DNA from: CAG-1782 sp964418255
GTDB lineage: Bacteria > Bacillota > Clostridia > Christensenellales > DTU072
Assembly: GCA_964418255.1 (NCBI GenBank)
Contig: CAYQKV010000001.1
Coordinates: 1-64,000, forward strand
Direction: 5' to 3'
DNA: 64,000 nt
Shown in pieces: positions 24,275-31,764 of this stretch (its first letter is position 1; every line of letters begins with the position of its first letter). Both the position numbers and the translations under genes were made by a program. The notes beneath the pieces are model-generated. The model did not search any database. It saw only the letters and a list, made by a program, of their open reading frames with translations, and was not told where the DNA came from.

Positions 24275-25302
24275 TAAGCGAATAATTTATCTTTTAATGC
24301 AGACCAGTCAATGGCGTTACCCTGCGCGTCTTTGGCGGCAACGGCGGACAGGAAAGTTATTATTTCGGTTTTTCTTCCGTCGTCAAGTTTTTCCGCGTCA
24401 ATCGCGCAACGGGGAATACTCGCAGGAGGGAACGCCGCGCTTTCATAAAGGTTTTCTTTGGCAAACGCGGTTATCGACTTGGGATTTTCGTTAATCCACT
24501 CTTTACTAACTTTGAGCGCGGCAAACAACGCGTTCATAAAAGCGGTATCGGCAGAAAGTTCTTTTTTGACGAATAACCCTGCCTGCGGATAATTTTCCGC
24601 GTTATCCGAACACTGAGCGTATTGTTCTTGCATATTCATCTCGGCATTGCACCCTATCGCGGCTTTGAAAGCGGTAGCCGCAGGCTCTCCCACAACCGCG
24701 AAATCAACCTGGCTGTCGGCAAGAAGGGTTTTTGCCGCGTTGCCGTCGGCAACGTAGCGAACGGATATTTCGTTTTTCGCAGCGTCGGGCACGCTTCCGC
24801 TGTCGGTAAGCATCGTTATTCCTTTTTTACTCATTACGTATCTGAAAACGAGTCCGGGAACGCCGGTCTGTCCTATACACGCTATCTTTTTTCCTTTAAT
24901 GTCGTCTATGGTAAGCGTTCCTCCCTCGGCGGTCTTGCCTACAAGGTAAAGGCTTCCTTTAACCGCTATGCTTACAAGTTTATAATCCGCGCCCTGTCGG
25001 ATTAAATTAGCCCCTGCGTTGACCGGCATAATAACTATATCGGATTTTTTATCCGACATTTCCACGGCAATGTTAGACGCGCTTACGACTTCGTATTCCA
25101 TTTTAGTTCCGTCAATGGTCTTATTGTCTTCCACAAGTCTGAGCATTGCGAGAGCGGGCGTACCCTCGGGCGCGCTGAATCGCAAAACCGTGTTCTCGTC
25201 TCTCGCCGTTTTATTGTCCTTGCAGGCGGTAAATAACAAGAGAGAGGAAATAAGAACGGCGGACAAAACAATCAGTGATAAAAATTTGATTTTCTTGTTC
25301 AT
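24274..25302 (-). CDS. ABC transporter substrate-binding lipoprotein (NMT1-like)
   Basis: Extracytoplasmic receptor (342 aa). A lipoprotein signal ends in lipobox LFTAC with Cys27 lipidated. The mature part looks like the periplasmic type-2 fold used for NMT1/SsuA-type ligands: SAPEGTPALAML, IVIMPVNAGANLIRQG, GKKIACIGQTGVPGLVFRYVM and DFAVVGEPAAT. SD AAGGAG is present. Substrate unknown; linkage to a hydrogenase-system regulator suggests something needed for that metabolism, which is inference. Confidence 0.88.
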   Translation of the reverse strand: MNKKIKFLSLIVLSAVLISSLLLFTACKDNKTARDENTVLRFSAPEGTPALAMLRLVEDNKTIDGTKMEYEVVSASNIAVEMSDKKSDIVIMPVNAGANLIRQGADYKLVSIAVKGSLYLVGKTAEGGTLTIDDIKGKKIACIGQTGVPGLVFRYVMSKKGITMLTDSGSVPDAAKNEISVRYVADGNAAKTLLADSQVDFAVVGEPAATAFKAAIGCNAEMNMQEQYAQCSDNAENYPQAGLFVKKELSADTAFMNALFAALKVSKEWINENPKSITAFAKENLYESAAFPPASIPRCAIDAEKLDDGRKTEIITFLSAVAAKDAQGNAIDWSALKDKLFA

Positions 25303-25331
25303 TTTATTTGTCTCCTTTTTATATTTTAGTA

Positions 25332-25583
25332 TTATTCTTCTATTTCAAAACCCGTCAGTGCGGATTTAACTGACAAACTGTCGAACTTTCCGAGTTTCCC
25401 GGTAAGCGCGGAAACGCGTTCTACCGAACCTTCTACAATAAGAGCGATTGTGCTCAGATTTTGTCGGGGAAGCCCCATCCGACCTATGATAATATCGGAA
25501 AAATCGCTTAAAACTTTCTGCATTTCGACTGCAACCGAGCGGTCGCCGTTAATTACAATTCCCACTACGCCTATTCTTTTCAT
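25332..25583 (-). CDS. TM1266-like putative iron-only hydrogenase system regulator
   Basis: Small ferredoxin-like/ACT-like protein (83 aa) of the family annotated as the iron-only hydrogenase system regulator: KRIGVVGIVI at the N-terminus, IIIGRMGLPR and IALIVEGSVERVSALTGKLG in the middle. Members occur beside hydrogenase maturation genes; here it heads an ABC importer operon instead. The ATG with AAAGGAG 7 bases upstream is preferred over a TTG two codons earlier. A long structured leader lies upstream. Molecular function is not established. Confidence 0.85.
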   Translation of the reverse strand: MKRIGVVGIVINGDRSVAVEMQKVLSDFSDIIIGRMGLPRQNLSTIALIVEGSVERVSALTGKLGKFDSLSVKSALTGFEIEE

Positions 25584-25751
25584 AAACAAACTCCTTTTAT
25601 TTATTATTTCCGTAAACTAAAAAACTCCGAGAATTCGGAGTCGAAATGCGAGTCGAATATATCTTATCGTTTTTGAAAATAAAAGATATATTTATAAAAC
25701 CTTTTACGCAAACTTACTCTCCGAATAATCATCGATTCAGGTTACGCTTAG
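25584..25751 (-). promoter_or_regulatory. Candidate riboswitch/attenuator leader of the TM1266-ABC operon
   Basis: About 160-base untranslated leader. In order: hairpin CTGAAT (25735-25740) with ATTCGG (25721-25726); AT-rich 10-bp hairpin AATATATCTT (25683-25692) with AAGATATATT (25656-25665); terminator hairpin (25619-25641); then SD and ATG. ATTCGGAG (25719-25726) is perfectly complementary to CTCCGAAT (25633-25640), the terminator 5' arm, so two exclusive folds are possible. I see no TPP (CUGAGA), SAM, lysine, cobalamin or T-box signature. Function inferred. Confidence 0.6.
25619..25641 (-). terminator. Intrinsic terminator inside the leader
   Basis: Minus strand: ACTCCGA-GAATT-TCGGAGT-type hairpin followed by TTTTTT, about 35 bases before the first ATG. 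It may also end transcripts coming from pgi. Confidence 0.8.
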
Positions 25752-25780
25752 ATTATAATCTGCCTATTAAATTTTGTCAA
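25752..25780 (-). promoter_or_regulatory. Consensus promoter of the TM1266-ABC operon
   Basis: TTGACA, exactly 17 bases, TATAAT. The -35 box overlaps the stop codon (TGA) of the preceding gene. It gives a start near 25745-25749. Confidence 0.9.
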
Positions 25781-26697
25781 CGGATTTCCTCGAAATAAAT
25801 AAGTTTTTCGCTCTGCACGTCGTAAATAAACGTTTTGTCGCCGTCCGAACAAACGATTGCTTCTCCGCCTACAAATACTTCATTCAAAAGATATTTTTCA
25901 TCAAGCCGTTTTATGATTTCGTTATATTTAAGCGTTAAGCCGTTTTCCGTTTTATCGATAAATCCGCTATACTTTTCTGCCGACGGATGAAATAAATTAT
26001 AAATGAAACAGGATGCGGGTTTTTCTACAAATAATGAAGGATAGCCGATTTGCTCGGTCAAACCGTAATTAAGCACGACAGTTTTTGCGTTGAATTTTAA
26101 CGCTTCGTCTATGGACGACGTAGCGAAAATGACATATGATTTTTTTGCGAGATTTTTAATTAAAGGTAAAAAATCGGCAAATAATTTCCCTCTTTCATAT
26201 AAATTTGCAATAGATGAAAACGGGTCGTCGAAAAGGTAAACGCGCGCGTTTCTGAGTTCAGTACGTAAAAACGCGCCTTTCAACCTGTTTTTTTCGTCAA
26301 GTTTTTTGACTTTTTTTTCTAAGTAGTCGCTTATTCCGTATTTCGCAGCGGCTTTTTCGATTGTTTTCCGCGCGTCGGATTTGTTCGCGTCGCGAATAAT
26401 AAGAGGATAAGTTAAATTATACGCAAGCGTTTTGTTTTCGAAAAAACCGTAATCTTCGTGCACGAGACATACGTTTCGCGATTTTATATCTTTTTCGGTA
26501 ATATTTTCGCCGTCTAAGCAGATTTCGCCTTCCGACGGACGTAACAAACCCGCGACGGTTTTCAGAAAAGTTGTTTTTCCGCTTTCCTCGCCGCCGAGCA
26601 CGCACAATATTTCGCCCGTTTCCGCGTTTAACGAAATATTGCTTAACGCTCTTGCTCCGAATCTGTATTTTACCGTCAGATTTTTTATTTCAAGCAT
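25777..26697 (-). CDS. Degenerate ABC ATPase, MsmX/UgpC-like, probably inactive
   Basis: 306-aa protein with the fold of carbohydrate-type ABC ATPases. Walker A GGEESGKTT (35-43) is intact, but the Q-loop Gln is replaced (LVHEDYGFF, about 78-86), the LSGGQ signature is absent (LDEKNRLKGAFLR at about 133-145), Walker B ends Asp-Asp rather than Asp-Glu (157-158), and the switch His is replaced by Ser (FATSSIDEA, about 191-199). The C-terminus (from about 215) resembles the regulatory domain with SLFVEKPASCFIYNLF. There is no cognate permease nearby. The ATG has no SD and follows a hairpin; an upstream ATG lies inside that hairpin. Confidence 0.75.
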   Translation of the reverse strand: MLEIKNLTVKYRFGARALSNISLNAETGEILCVLGGEESGKTTFLKTVAGLLRPSEGEICLDGENITEKDIKSRNVCLVHEDYGFFENKTLAYNLTYPLIIRDANKSDARKTIEKAAAKYGISDYLEKKVKKLDEKNRLKGAFLRTELRNARVYLFDDPFSSIANLYERGKLFADFLPLIKNLAKKSYVIFATSSIDEALKFNAKTVVLNYGLTEQIGYPSLFVEKPASCFIYNLFHPSAEKYSGFIDKTENGLTLKYNEIIKRLDEKYLLNEVFVGGEAIVCSDGDKTFIYDVQSEKLIYFEEIR

Positions 26698-26707
26698 AAA
26701 ACTTAAA

Positions 26708-26730
26708 CGACCGCGCATAATGCGCGGTCG
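26708..26730 (-). terminator. Perfect GC-rich hairpin between pgi and the degenerate ABC gene
   Basis: Arms CGACCGCGCA/TGCGCGGTCG around TAA/TTA, then GTTTAAGTTTT on the minus strand. A probable pgi terminator with a poor T-run; it ends 10 bases before the next ATG. Confidence 0.6.
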
Positions 26731-26747
26731 AATTTCACTCCCGATTA

Positions 26748-28154
26748 TTATATTATATAATTTTCCGTTTTCGGTTTCTTTGCTCTGAGCTCGGCGGCTT
26801 TTTCTTCGTAGCCTTCTCTACCGAGCAACGCGTAAGTTGCGTTTTTGCCTTCTTCTACTCCGGGTTGGTTAAACGTATCGATATTAAGCAACGCGCCGGT
26901 GTATGCGGTTTGGAGCATAAAGAACATCATAAGCTGTCCCATCGTAAAAGCGTTTACTTCGGGGAGAATGATTTTGTTGTTGAGTCGTTGAGCGCGGGTG
27001 AGCGCATACTCCGTTGCGTTCATTTCTGCGGTAATAAGTTCGTTCATCGTATGTCCGCAAAGGAAATTTACAGCGGGAATATCTTCGCATCCGTCGGAAA
27101 TGGTAACGGTTTTACGATATTCTTCTACTCCGATTAGAGTTATTACCTTGTCGAACGGACCTTCGGTGTAGAGTTGAACCTGACTGTGCTGGTCGGTTAC
27201 GCCGAGCGCTTTTACCGGCGTTTGTCCCGCATAGACTTTGTTTCCTTCCAAATCGATTGCTTTTCCGAGACTTTCTCCCCAAAGTTGCGCATACCAGTCC
27301 GCCATCAGTTTCAGACTGTCGGCATAAGGCATCATAACAGAAATGTTGTTGCCTTTTTGTATGGAAAGATATTGAAGAAGTGCCGCCATAAGCGCGGGAT
27401 TTTTCTTGACGTCCGCTTTCGCGCATTTTTTATCCATAAATTTTGCGCCGTCGAGGAGAGCTTTAATGTCGATGCCGAGTACCGCCGCGGGCAAAAGTCC
27501 TACGGGACAGAGTTCGCTGAACCTACCGCCTACTCCGTCGGGAATATAGAAAGTCTTATAGCCTTCTTTTTTTGCGATTTTAATCAGATTGCCTTTGCTT
27601 TCGCTTGTCGTCGCGATAATATGTTTTGACGCTTCGTCCCCGAGTTCTTTTTTGAGAATATCGGAAATAATAAGATACTGCGTCATCGTCTCGCTTGTGG
27701 AGCCGCTCTTCGTGATGACGTTAAACATTGTTTTTTTGACGTCGATAACGTCTAATAAAGCCGCCATTCTTTCGGGGTCGACGTTGTCTTCTACGTAAAA
27801 TTTCGGCGCTTTACGCTTTGATTTAGGCAATTCGTTATGATGAAGGTGACACAGAGCCTGGAAAAGAGCCATAGGACCGAGCGCCGAGCCGCCTATTCCG
27901 AGAACGACGAAATAATCGTAGTTCTTCTTTATATCTTTCGCGGTTGCGATAATATCCGCCGCGATTTCTTTTTGATTATAGGCAAGTTCCGTCCAGCCCA
28001 TCATATTTTTCCCTCTCCCTTCGGCGACGCTTGCAAACGCCTTTTTCGCCGCGGGGACGGACGCTTTTATATCGGCTTCGGTTATGCCCGTAATATCGCC
28101 GACGTAATCCGACATCATATTATTATAGTCGAAACGAATAGATTCCTTTTTCAT
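26748..28154 (-). CDS. pgi: Glucose-6-phosphate isomerase
   Basis: Interconverts glucose-6-phosphate and fructose-6-phosphate (468 aa). Motifs: VLGIGGSALGPMALFQAL, NVITKSGSTSETMTQYL (phosphate site), DGVGGRFSELCPVGLLPAA, and the active-site segment YAQLWGESLGKAID. SD AAAGGAGTG lies 10 bases before the ATG, overlapping the stop of the TIM-barrel gene. It sits at the end of galU-clp-hpf-TIM-pgi, all nearly contiguous. Confidence 0.96.
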   Translation of the reverse strand: MKKESIRFDYNNMMSDYVGDITGITEADIKASVPAAKKAFASVAEGRGKNMMGWTELAYNQKEIAADIIATAKDIKKNYDYFVVLGIGGSALGPMALFQALCHLHHNELPKSKRKAPKFYVEDNVDPERMAALLDVIDVKKTMFNVITKSGSTSETMTQYLIISDILKKELGDEASKHIIATTSESKGNLIKIAKKEGYKTFYIPDGVGGRFSELCPVGLLPAAVLGIDIKALLDGAKFMDKKCAKADVKKNPALMAALLQYLSIQKGNNISVMMPYADSLKLMADWYAQLWGESLGKAIDLEGNKVYAGQTPVKALGVTDQHSQVQLYTEGPFDKVITLIGVEEYRKTVTISDGCEDIPAVNFLCGHTMNELITAEMNATEYALTRAQRLNNKIILPEVNAFTMGQLMMFFMLQTAYTGALLNIDTFNQPGVEEGKNATYALLGREGYEEKAAELRAKKPKTENYII

Positions 28155-28161
28155 TGATAGT

Positions 28162-28971
28162 TCACACTCCTTTGTTTTGCGCTTTGTATAAACAGTTGTT
28201 GAGATATTCGTAACATCTCGCTACTTCGTCGTACGTTCTGTAATCGGACGCATATATTTCAATCATCGCCGCTCCGTCGTATCCAAAAGAAACGAGCGTG
28301 CGGAAAAGTTTTTCGAAATCGAATATTCCCTGCCCGGGAAGCGTCGTTTTACCTTGTTCATTATAATCGCACAAATGGACGTTTGTCAATCTGTTTCCCA
28401 TAACCGATAGGTATTCTTGCGAGGAAAAACCGCTTAATTTAGCTTGTTTAACGTCAAGGCACGCTTTCACATCGGTATAAGGCTTTAATTTTTCGAAATA
28501 AAAAGGTTCGTTGAAATACGCCCAATGTACGTTTTCATAACATATTTCCGTTTGTCCATCGGTTTCTGTTCTCATTATTTCGCGAAGTTCTTCTATCCTT
28601 GCGCCGAGCTTCCGGTAATCGAATACGTAAGGAATTTTTTTGAATTTGGCGGGTCCGTGAAAAACGTAGTATTTCGCACCGAGCATTTTTGCCGCAAGGC
28701 AGGTTTTGCGAAATATTTTTTCGCAATCCGAGCGCGTTCTCGGCATCATATTGAACAGTTCGGGTTCGTATTGCTGAGTTAACGTATGTATCGAATAAAT
28801 ATCGACGTCTTTTTTACGGTCACAGAGAATTTTTATAAAGTCGGGTTCGTATTCCGAAAACGTGCTTAAAAATACCTCGCAAAGAGGTATTTTTAAGCGG
28901 TTAAGTATTTCGAATGAATTTTCCGTTAGCTCCCTCGAAAACAAGGAAGCGGTAGATAATCCTATTTGCAT
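28162..28971 (-). CDS. Xylose-isomerase-like TIM-barrel protein (sugar phosphate isomerase/epimerase family)
   Basis: 269-aa AP-endonuclease-2/xylose-isomerase-like barrel. Typical elements: IGLSTASLFSRELTENS at the N-terminus, SIHTLTQQYEPE, YYVFHGPAKF, ICYENVHWAYF, VKACLDVKQAKLSGFS, NVHLCDYNEQGKTTLPGQG and MIEIYASDY, with His/Glu/Asp metal-ligand candidates at the strand ends. The exact reaction (epimerase, isomerase or endonuclease IV-like) cannot be assigned. It is between hpf and pgi; sugar metabolism is plausible. Confidence 0.8.
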   Translation of the reverse strand: MQIGLSTASLFSRELTENSFEILNRLKIPLCEVFLSTFSEYEPDFIKILCDRKKDVDIYSIHTLTQQYEPELFNMMPRTRSDCEKIFRKTCLAAKMLGAKYYVFHGPAKFKKIPYVFDYRKLGARIEELREIMRTETDGQTEICYENVHWAYFNEPFYFEKLKPYTDVKACLDVKQAKLSGFSSQEYLSVMGNRLTNVHLCDYNEQGKTTLPGQGIFDFEKLFRTLVSFGYDGAAMIEIYASDYRTYDEVARCYEYLNNCLYKAQNKGV

Positions 28972-28974
28972 TTA

Positions 28975-29502
28975 TCAATATTCGGGTTCGATTAGTCCGA
29001 GGTCTCCGTCCGCGCGTTTATACAATACGCAAAGTTTGTTGGTATCGCCGTTGATAAAAACGTAAAAATCGTGAGCGAGAAGTTCCATTTCTTCCGCGGC
29101 GTTTTCCACCGTGGTGACGGAAACGTCGAATTTCTTGATTTTAACGATTTTAGCGGCGGTTCCCTCCTTTTCCGATTCGGTGTATATTGCGGGCGACTCG
29201 AACGCGCCTTTTTTAACCTTAGAGCTTATTTTGTCGCGGTGTTTGATTATTTGTCTTTCGAGTTTGGGAAGAACGACGTCGATATTTTCGTTCATCTTAT
29301 CGCAGGAAGAAACGGAACGGACGTTAAGCGACCCTTGCGACACGCTGATTTCCATATAATACGAATCGCCGACGGTGCTTAGTTTTACTTTTGCGGCGGC
29401 GTCTTTGTCGAAATATTTGTCGAATTTGGCAAGTTTCTTTTCGATGAGAGCTTCGGTGTTGTCGTCGAGACGATAGTTTTTGCAGATGATTTCAACTTTC
29501 AT
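28975..29502 (-). CDS. hpf: Long-form ribosome hibernation promoting factor
   Basis: Binds the 30S subunit and dimerises ribosomes into 100S particles in stationary phase (175 aa). The S30AE domain (about 1-100) includes KVEIICKNYRLDDNTEALIEKKLAKFDKYF; after a linker, the C-terminal dimerisation domain has KKFDVSVTTVENAAEEMELLAHDFYVFIN and ends GDLGLIEPEY. SD AGGAGG lies 8 bases before the ATG. It follows the Clp ATPase. Confidence 0.97.
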   Translation of the reverse strand: MKVEIICKNYRLDDNTEALIEKKLAKFDKYFDKDAAAKVKLSTVGDSYYMEISVSQGSLNVRSVSSCDKMNENIDVVLPKLERQIIKHRDKISSKVKKGAFESPAIYTESEKEGTAAKIVKIKKFDVSVTTVENAAEEMELLAHDFYVFINGDTNKLCVLYKRADGDLGLIEPEY

Positions 29503-29514
29503 AAAACGGTCCTC

Positions 29515-31764
29515 CTAATGTTTGTCGGAAATCACCGGTTTACCGTTTTGAATAACGACGGAGATTTCCGTATTTTTAAGATTTTTTTCTATAATGATTT
29601 CGCTTAACCCGTTTTCAAGCAGATTTTCCACTGCTCGTCTGATTGGTCTTGCGCCGTAACCCGGTTCATACGCTTTTTCCGCGATGTAATCGGCTACGTC
29701 GGGTGCGAAATCTATTTTTATTCCCCTTTCTTCGAGGAGAATTTTCTTTTTCTTCTCTAATATATATTCCGCTATTTTGCTTAAATTTTCCTTACTTAAT
29801 CTGTTAAATACCACAATGCTGTCCACCCTGTTGATGAATTCCGGACGCATCAGGGATTTCAATGCGGAAATCTGTATTTCTTTTTCGTCGTCCGATTTGT
29901 CGTATGAACCGAATCCTACTGATTTTTTCTTTTCGAGTCTTTCCGTGCCCGCGTTGCTCGTCATTATAATAAGCGTGTTTCGGAAATCCGTCGTCCGTCC
30001 TCTTCCGTCGGTAAGCCGTCCGTCGTCGAGGACTTGAAGTAAAACGTTGAAAATTTCCGCGTTGGCTTTTTCTATTTCGTCGAACAAGACTATCGAATAC
30101 GGTCTGTTCTTGACGCTTTCGGTCAGCGCGCCGCCTTCTTCGTGCCCGATGTACCCCGGAGGCGAACCTATAAGTCTTGCAACCGAATTTTTTTCCATAT
30201 ATTCGCTCATATCGAATCGAATAAGCGCGTCTTCGCTTCCGAAAAGAATTTCCGCAAGTGCTTTTGCCGTTTCCGTTTTGCCCGACCCCGTAGTACCCAA
30301 AAAAATAAACGACCCTATCGGCTTTTTTCCTTCGCGTAAACCCGCTTTCGACCTGATTATCGCTTTCGATATTGCGCTAATCGCTTCTTCTTGCCCTATT
30401 ATTCGCTCGTTTAGCGTTTTTTCCATATCGAGAATTTTTTTATTTTCCGATTCGACGTCGCTAATAGGTATGCCGGTCATCTCGCTAAGCGCGTCTTTTA
30501 CGCTTTTTGCGGTAACTTCCTTTTCGTCTTCGGAAAGCGCAACTTTGCTGCACGCTTCGTCAAGCGCGTCTATCGCTTTGTCGGGCAAAAAACGGTCGGA
30601 AACATATCTTACGGAAAGTCTTACAGCATTTTCCAAAGCTTCGTCGGTAATTTTAAGTCTGTAATGTTTTTCGAAACTTTCTCGTAGCCCCATAAGAATT
30701 TCCACTGTTTTTTCCGCAGACGGTTCTTCTACGACAACCTTCATAAATCTTCTTTCGAAAGCGGGGTCTTTCGCAAGATATTTGGAGTACTCTGAAAACG
30801 TAGTAGCGCCGATAAGCAAAAGGTTTTCGTTTGTAATAGCGGGTTTAAGGGCGGAACTCACGCTTCCTCCGTTTTCGCTGTTGCCTGCGGAAACTGCGGA
30901 ATGAAGTTCGTCAATAAATAGAATAATATTGCTTTGTTCTGCCGTTTTTAGAATTTCGTCGAGTTTTTCTTCCATTTCTCCGCGATATTTCGTTCCCGCT
31001 ACTATCGAATTAAGATTGAGCGAAATAAGCGATTTTCCTTTAAGAAATTCGGGAACGTCGTTTGCCGCGATTTTTTGAGCGAGACCTTCGACTATCGCTG
31101 TTTTTCCGACTCCGCTTTCTCCGATAATAATAGGGTTGTTTTTTCTCTTTCTCGACAAAATGCGTATTAAACGGTCGATTTCTTTATCCCTACCTATAAC
31201 TTTATCGAGTTTTCCTTTTTTTGCTTTTTCGGTAAGGTCGGTTCCGTAAGCGTTAAGCGGATTTTCGCTCTCCTCTTTCCTTTCTTCGCTCGGAGGAAAC
31301 GCAGAAGAAAATGATTTTATATCGTCGTCGGTCGCGCGAGCAACTATACCGTTATGATTCATTCCTTCTACTATCCCGAGAAGAAGTTCGTATCCTATAT
31401 TGTTTTTTTGGAGTATTTTGCTTGCCGAACAAGTTTTATGATATGAAATCGCCAGCAGTAAATGCTGTGTATCAATCGTATTATCGGTAGCCTTAGATAC
31501 GCTTTCTGCGTAATCAATAATCTTTTGTGCGGTTGGACCAACGACCGTTGCGATGCTTTTCGGAGCAAGAGACGTTCTAATTAGATAGCTTTTCGCTACG
31601 CCGAAATCAAAACCGAGACGGGAAAGAATTTCCGCTCCGAAACAATGTTTGTTTTCGGTAATTCCTATGAGCAAATGGACGCTTTCAACGACGTTACCCG
31701 TATATAGAGAAATCGTTTCTGCATACTCCAACGCCTTTCTTGCGTCGTCGGTATATTTTTTCAT
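29515..31764 (-). CDS. clpC: ClpA/ClpC-type AAA+ unfoldase without middle domain
   Basis: Hexameric unfoldase, probable ClpP partner (749 aa). N-terminal Clp repeats (about 1-140), D1 with Walker A GESGVGKTA and pore loop GTKYRGEMEEKL, D2 with Walker A GTTGSGKTE, pore loop PPGYIGHEEGG and Walker B VLFDEIEKAN. A VGF tripeptide in KKSVGFGSYD sits where the ClpP-binding loop is in ClpC. Only a short stretch joins D1 to D2 (SEDEKEVTAKSVKDALSE), so the coiled-coil M-domain/UVR used by MecA and McsB is missing. No ctsR, mcsA or mcsB is nearby. ATGA overlap with galU. Confidence 0.88.
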   Translation of the reverse strand: MKKYTDDARKALEYAETISLYTGNVVESVHLLIGITENKHCFGAEILSRLGFDFGVAKSYLIRTSLAPKSIATVVGPTAQKIIDYAESVSKATDNTIDTQHLLLAISYHKTCSASKILQKNNIGYELLLGIVEGMNHNGIVARATDDDIKSFSSAFPPSEERKEESENPLNAYGTDLTEKAKKGKLDKVIGRDKEIDRLIRILSRKRKNNPIIIGESGVGKTAIVEGLAQKIAANDVPEFLKGKSLISLNLNSIVAGTKYRGEMEEKLDEILKTAEQSNIILFIDELHSAVSAGNSENGGSVSSALKPAITNENLLLIGATTFSEYSKYLAKDPAFERRFMKVVVEEPSAEKTVEILMGLRESFEKHYRLKITDEALENAVRLSVRYVSDRFLPDKAIDALDEACSKVALSEDEKEVTAKSVKDALSEMTGIPISDVESENKKILDMEKTLNERIIGQEEAISAISKAIIRSKAGLREGKKPIGSFIFLGTTGSGKTETAKALAEILFGSEDALIRFDMSEYMEKNSVARLIGSPPGYIGHEEGGALTESVKNRPYSIVLFDEIEKANAEIFNVLLQVLDDGRLTDGRGRTTDFRNTLIIMTSNAGTERLEKKKSVGFGSYDKSDDEKEIQISALKSLMRPEFINRVDSIVVFNRLSKENLSKIAEYILEKKKKILLEERGIKIDFAPDVADYIAEKAYEPGYGARPIRRAVENLLENGLSEIIIEKNLKNTEISVVIQNGKPVISDKH

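Noticed and set aside
25584..25751. TPP riboswitch in the TM1266-ABC leader
   Set aside because: AACCTGAATC resembles part of the TPP element and NMT1-like importers can be thiamine-related, but the CUGAGA motif and the second conserved half are not there.
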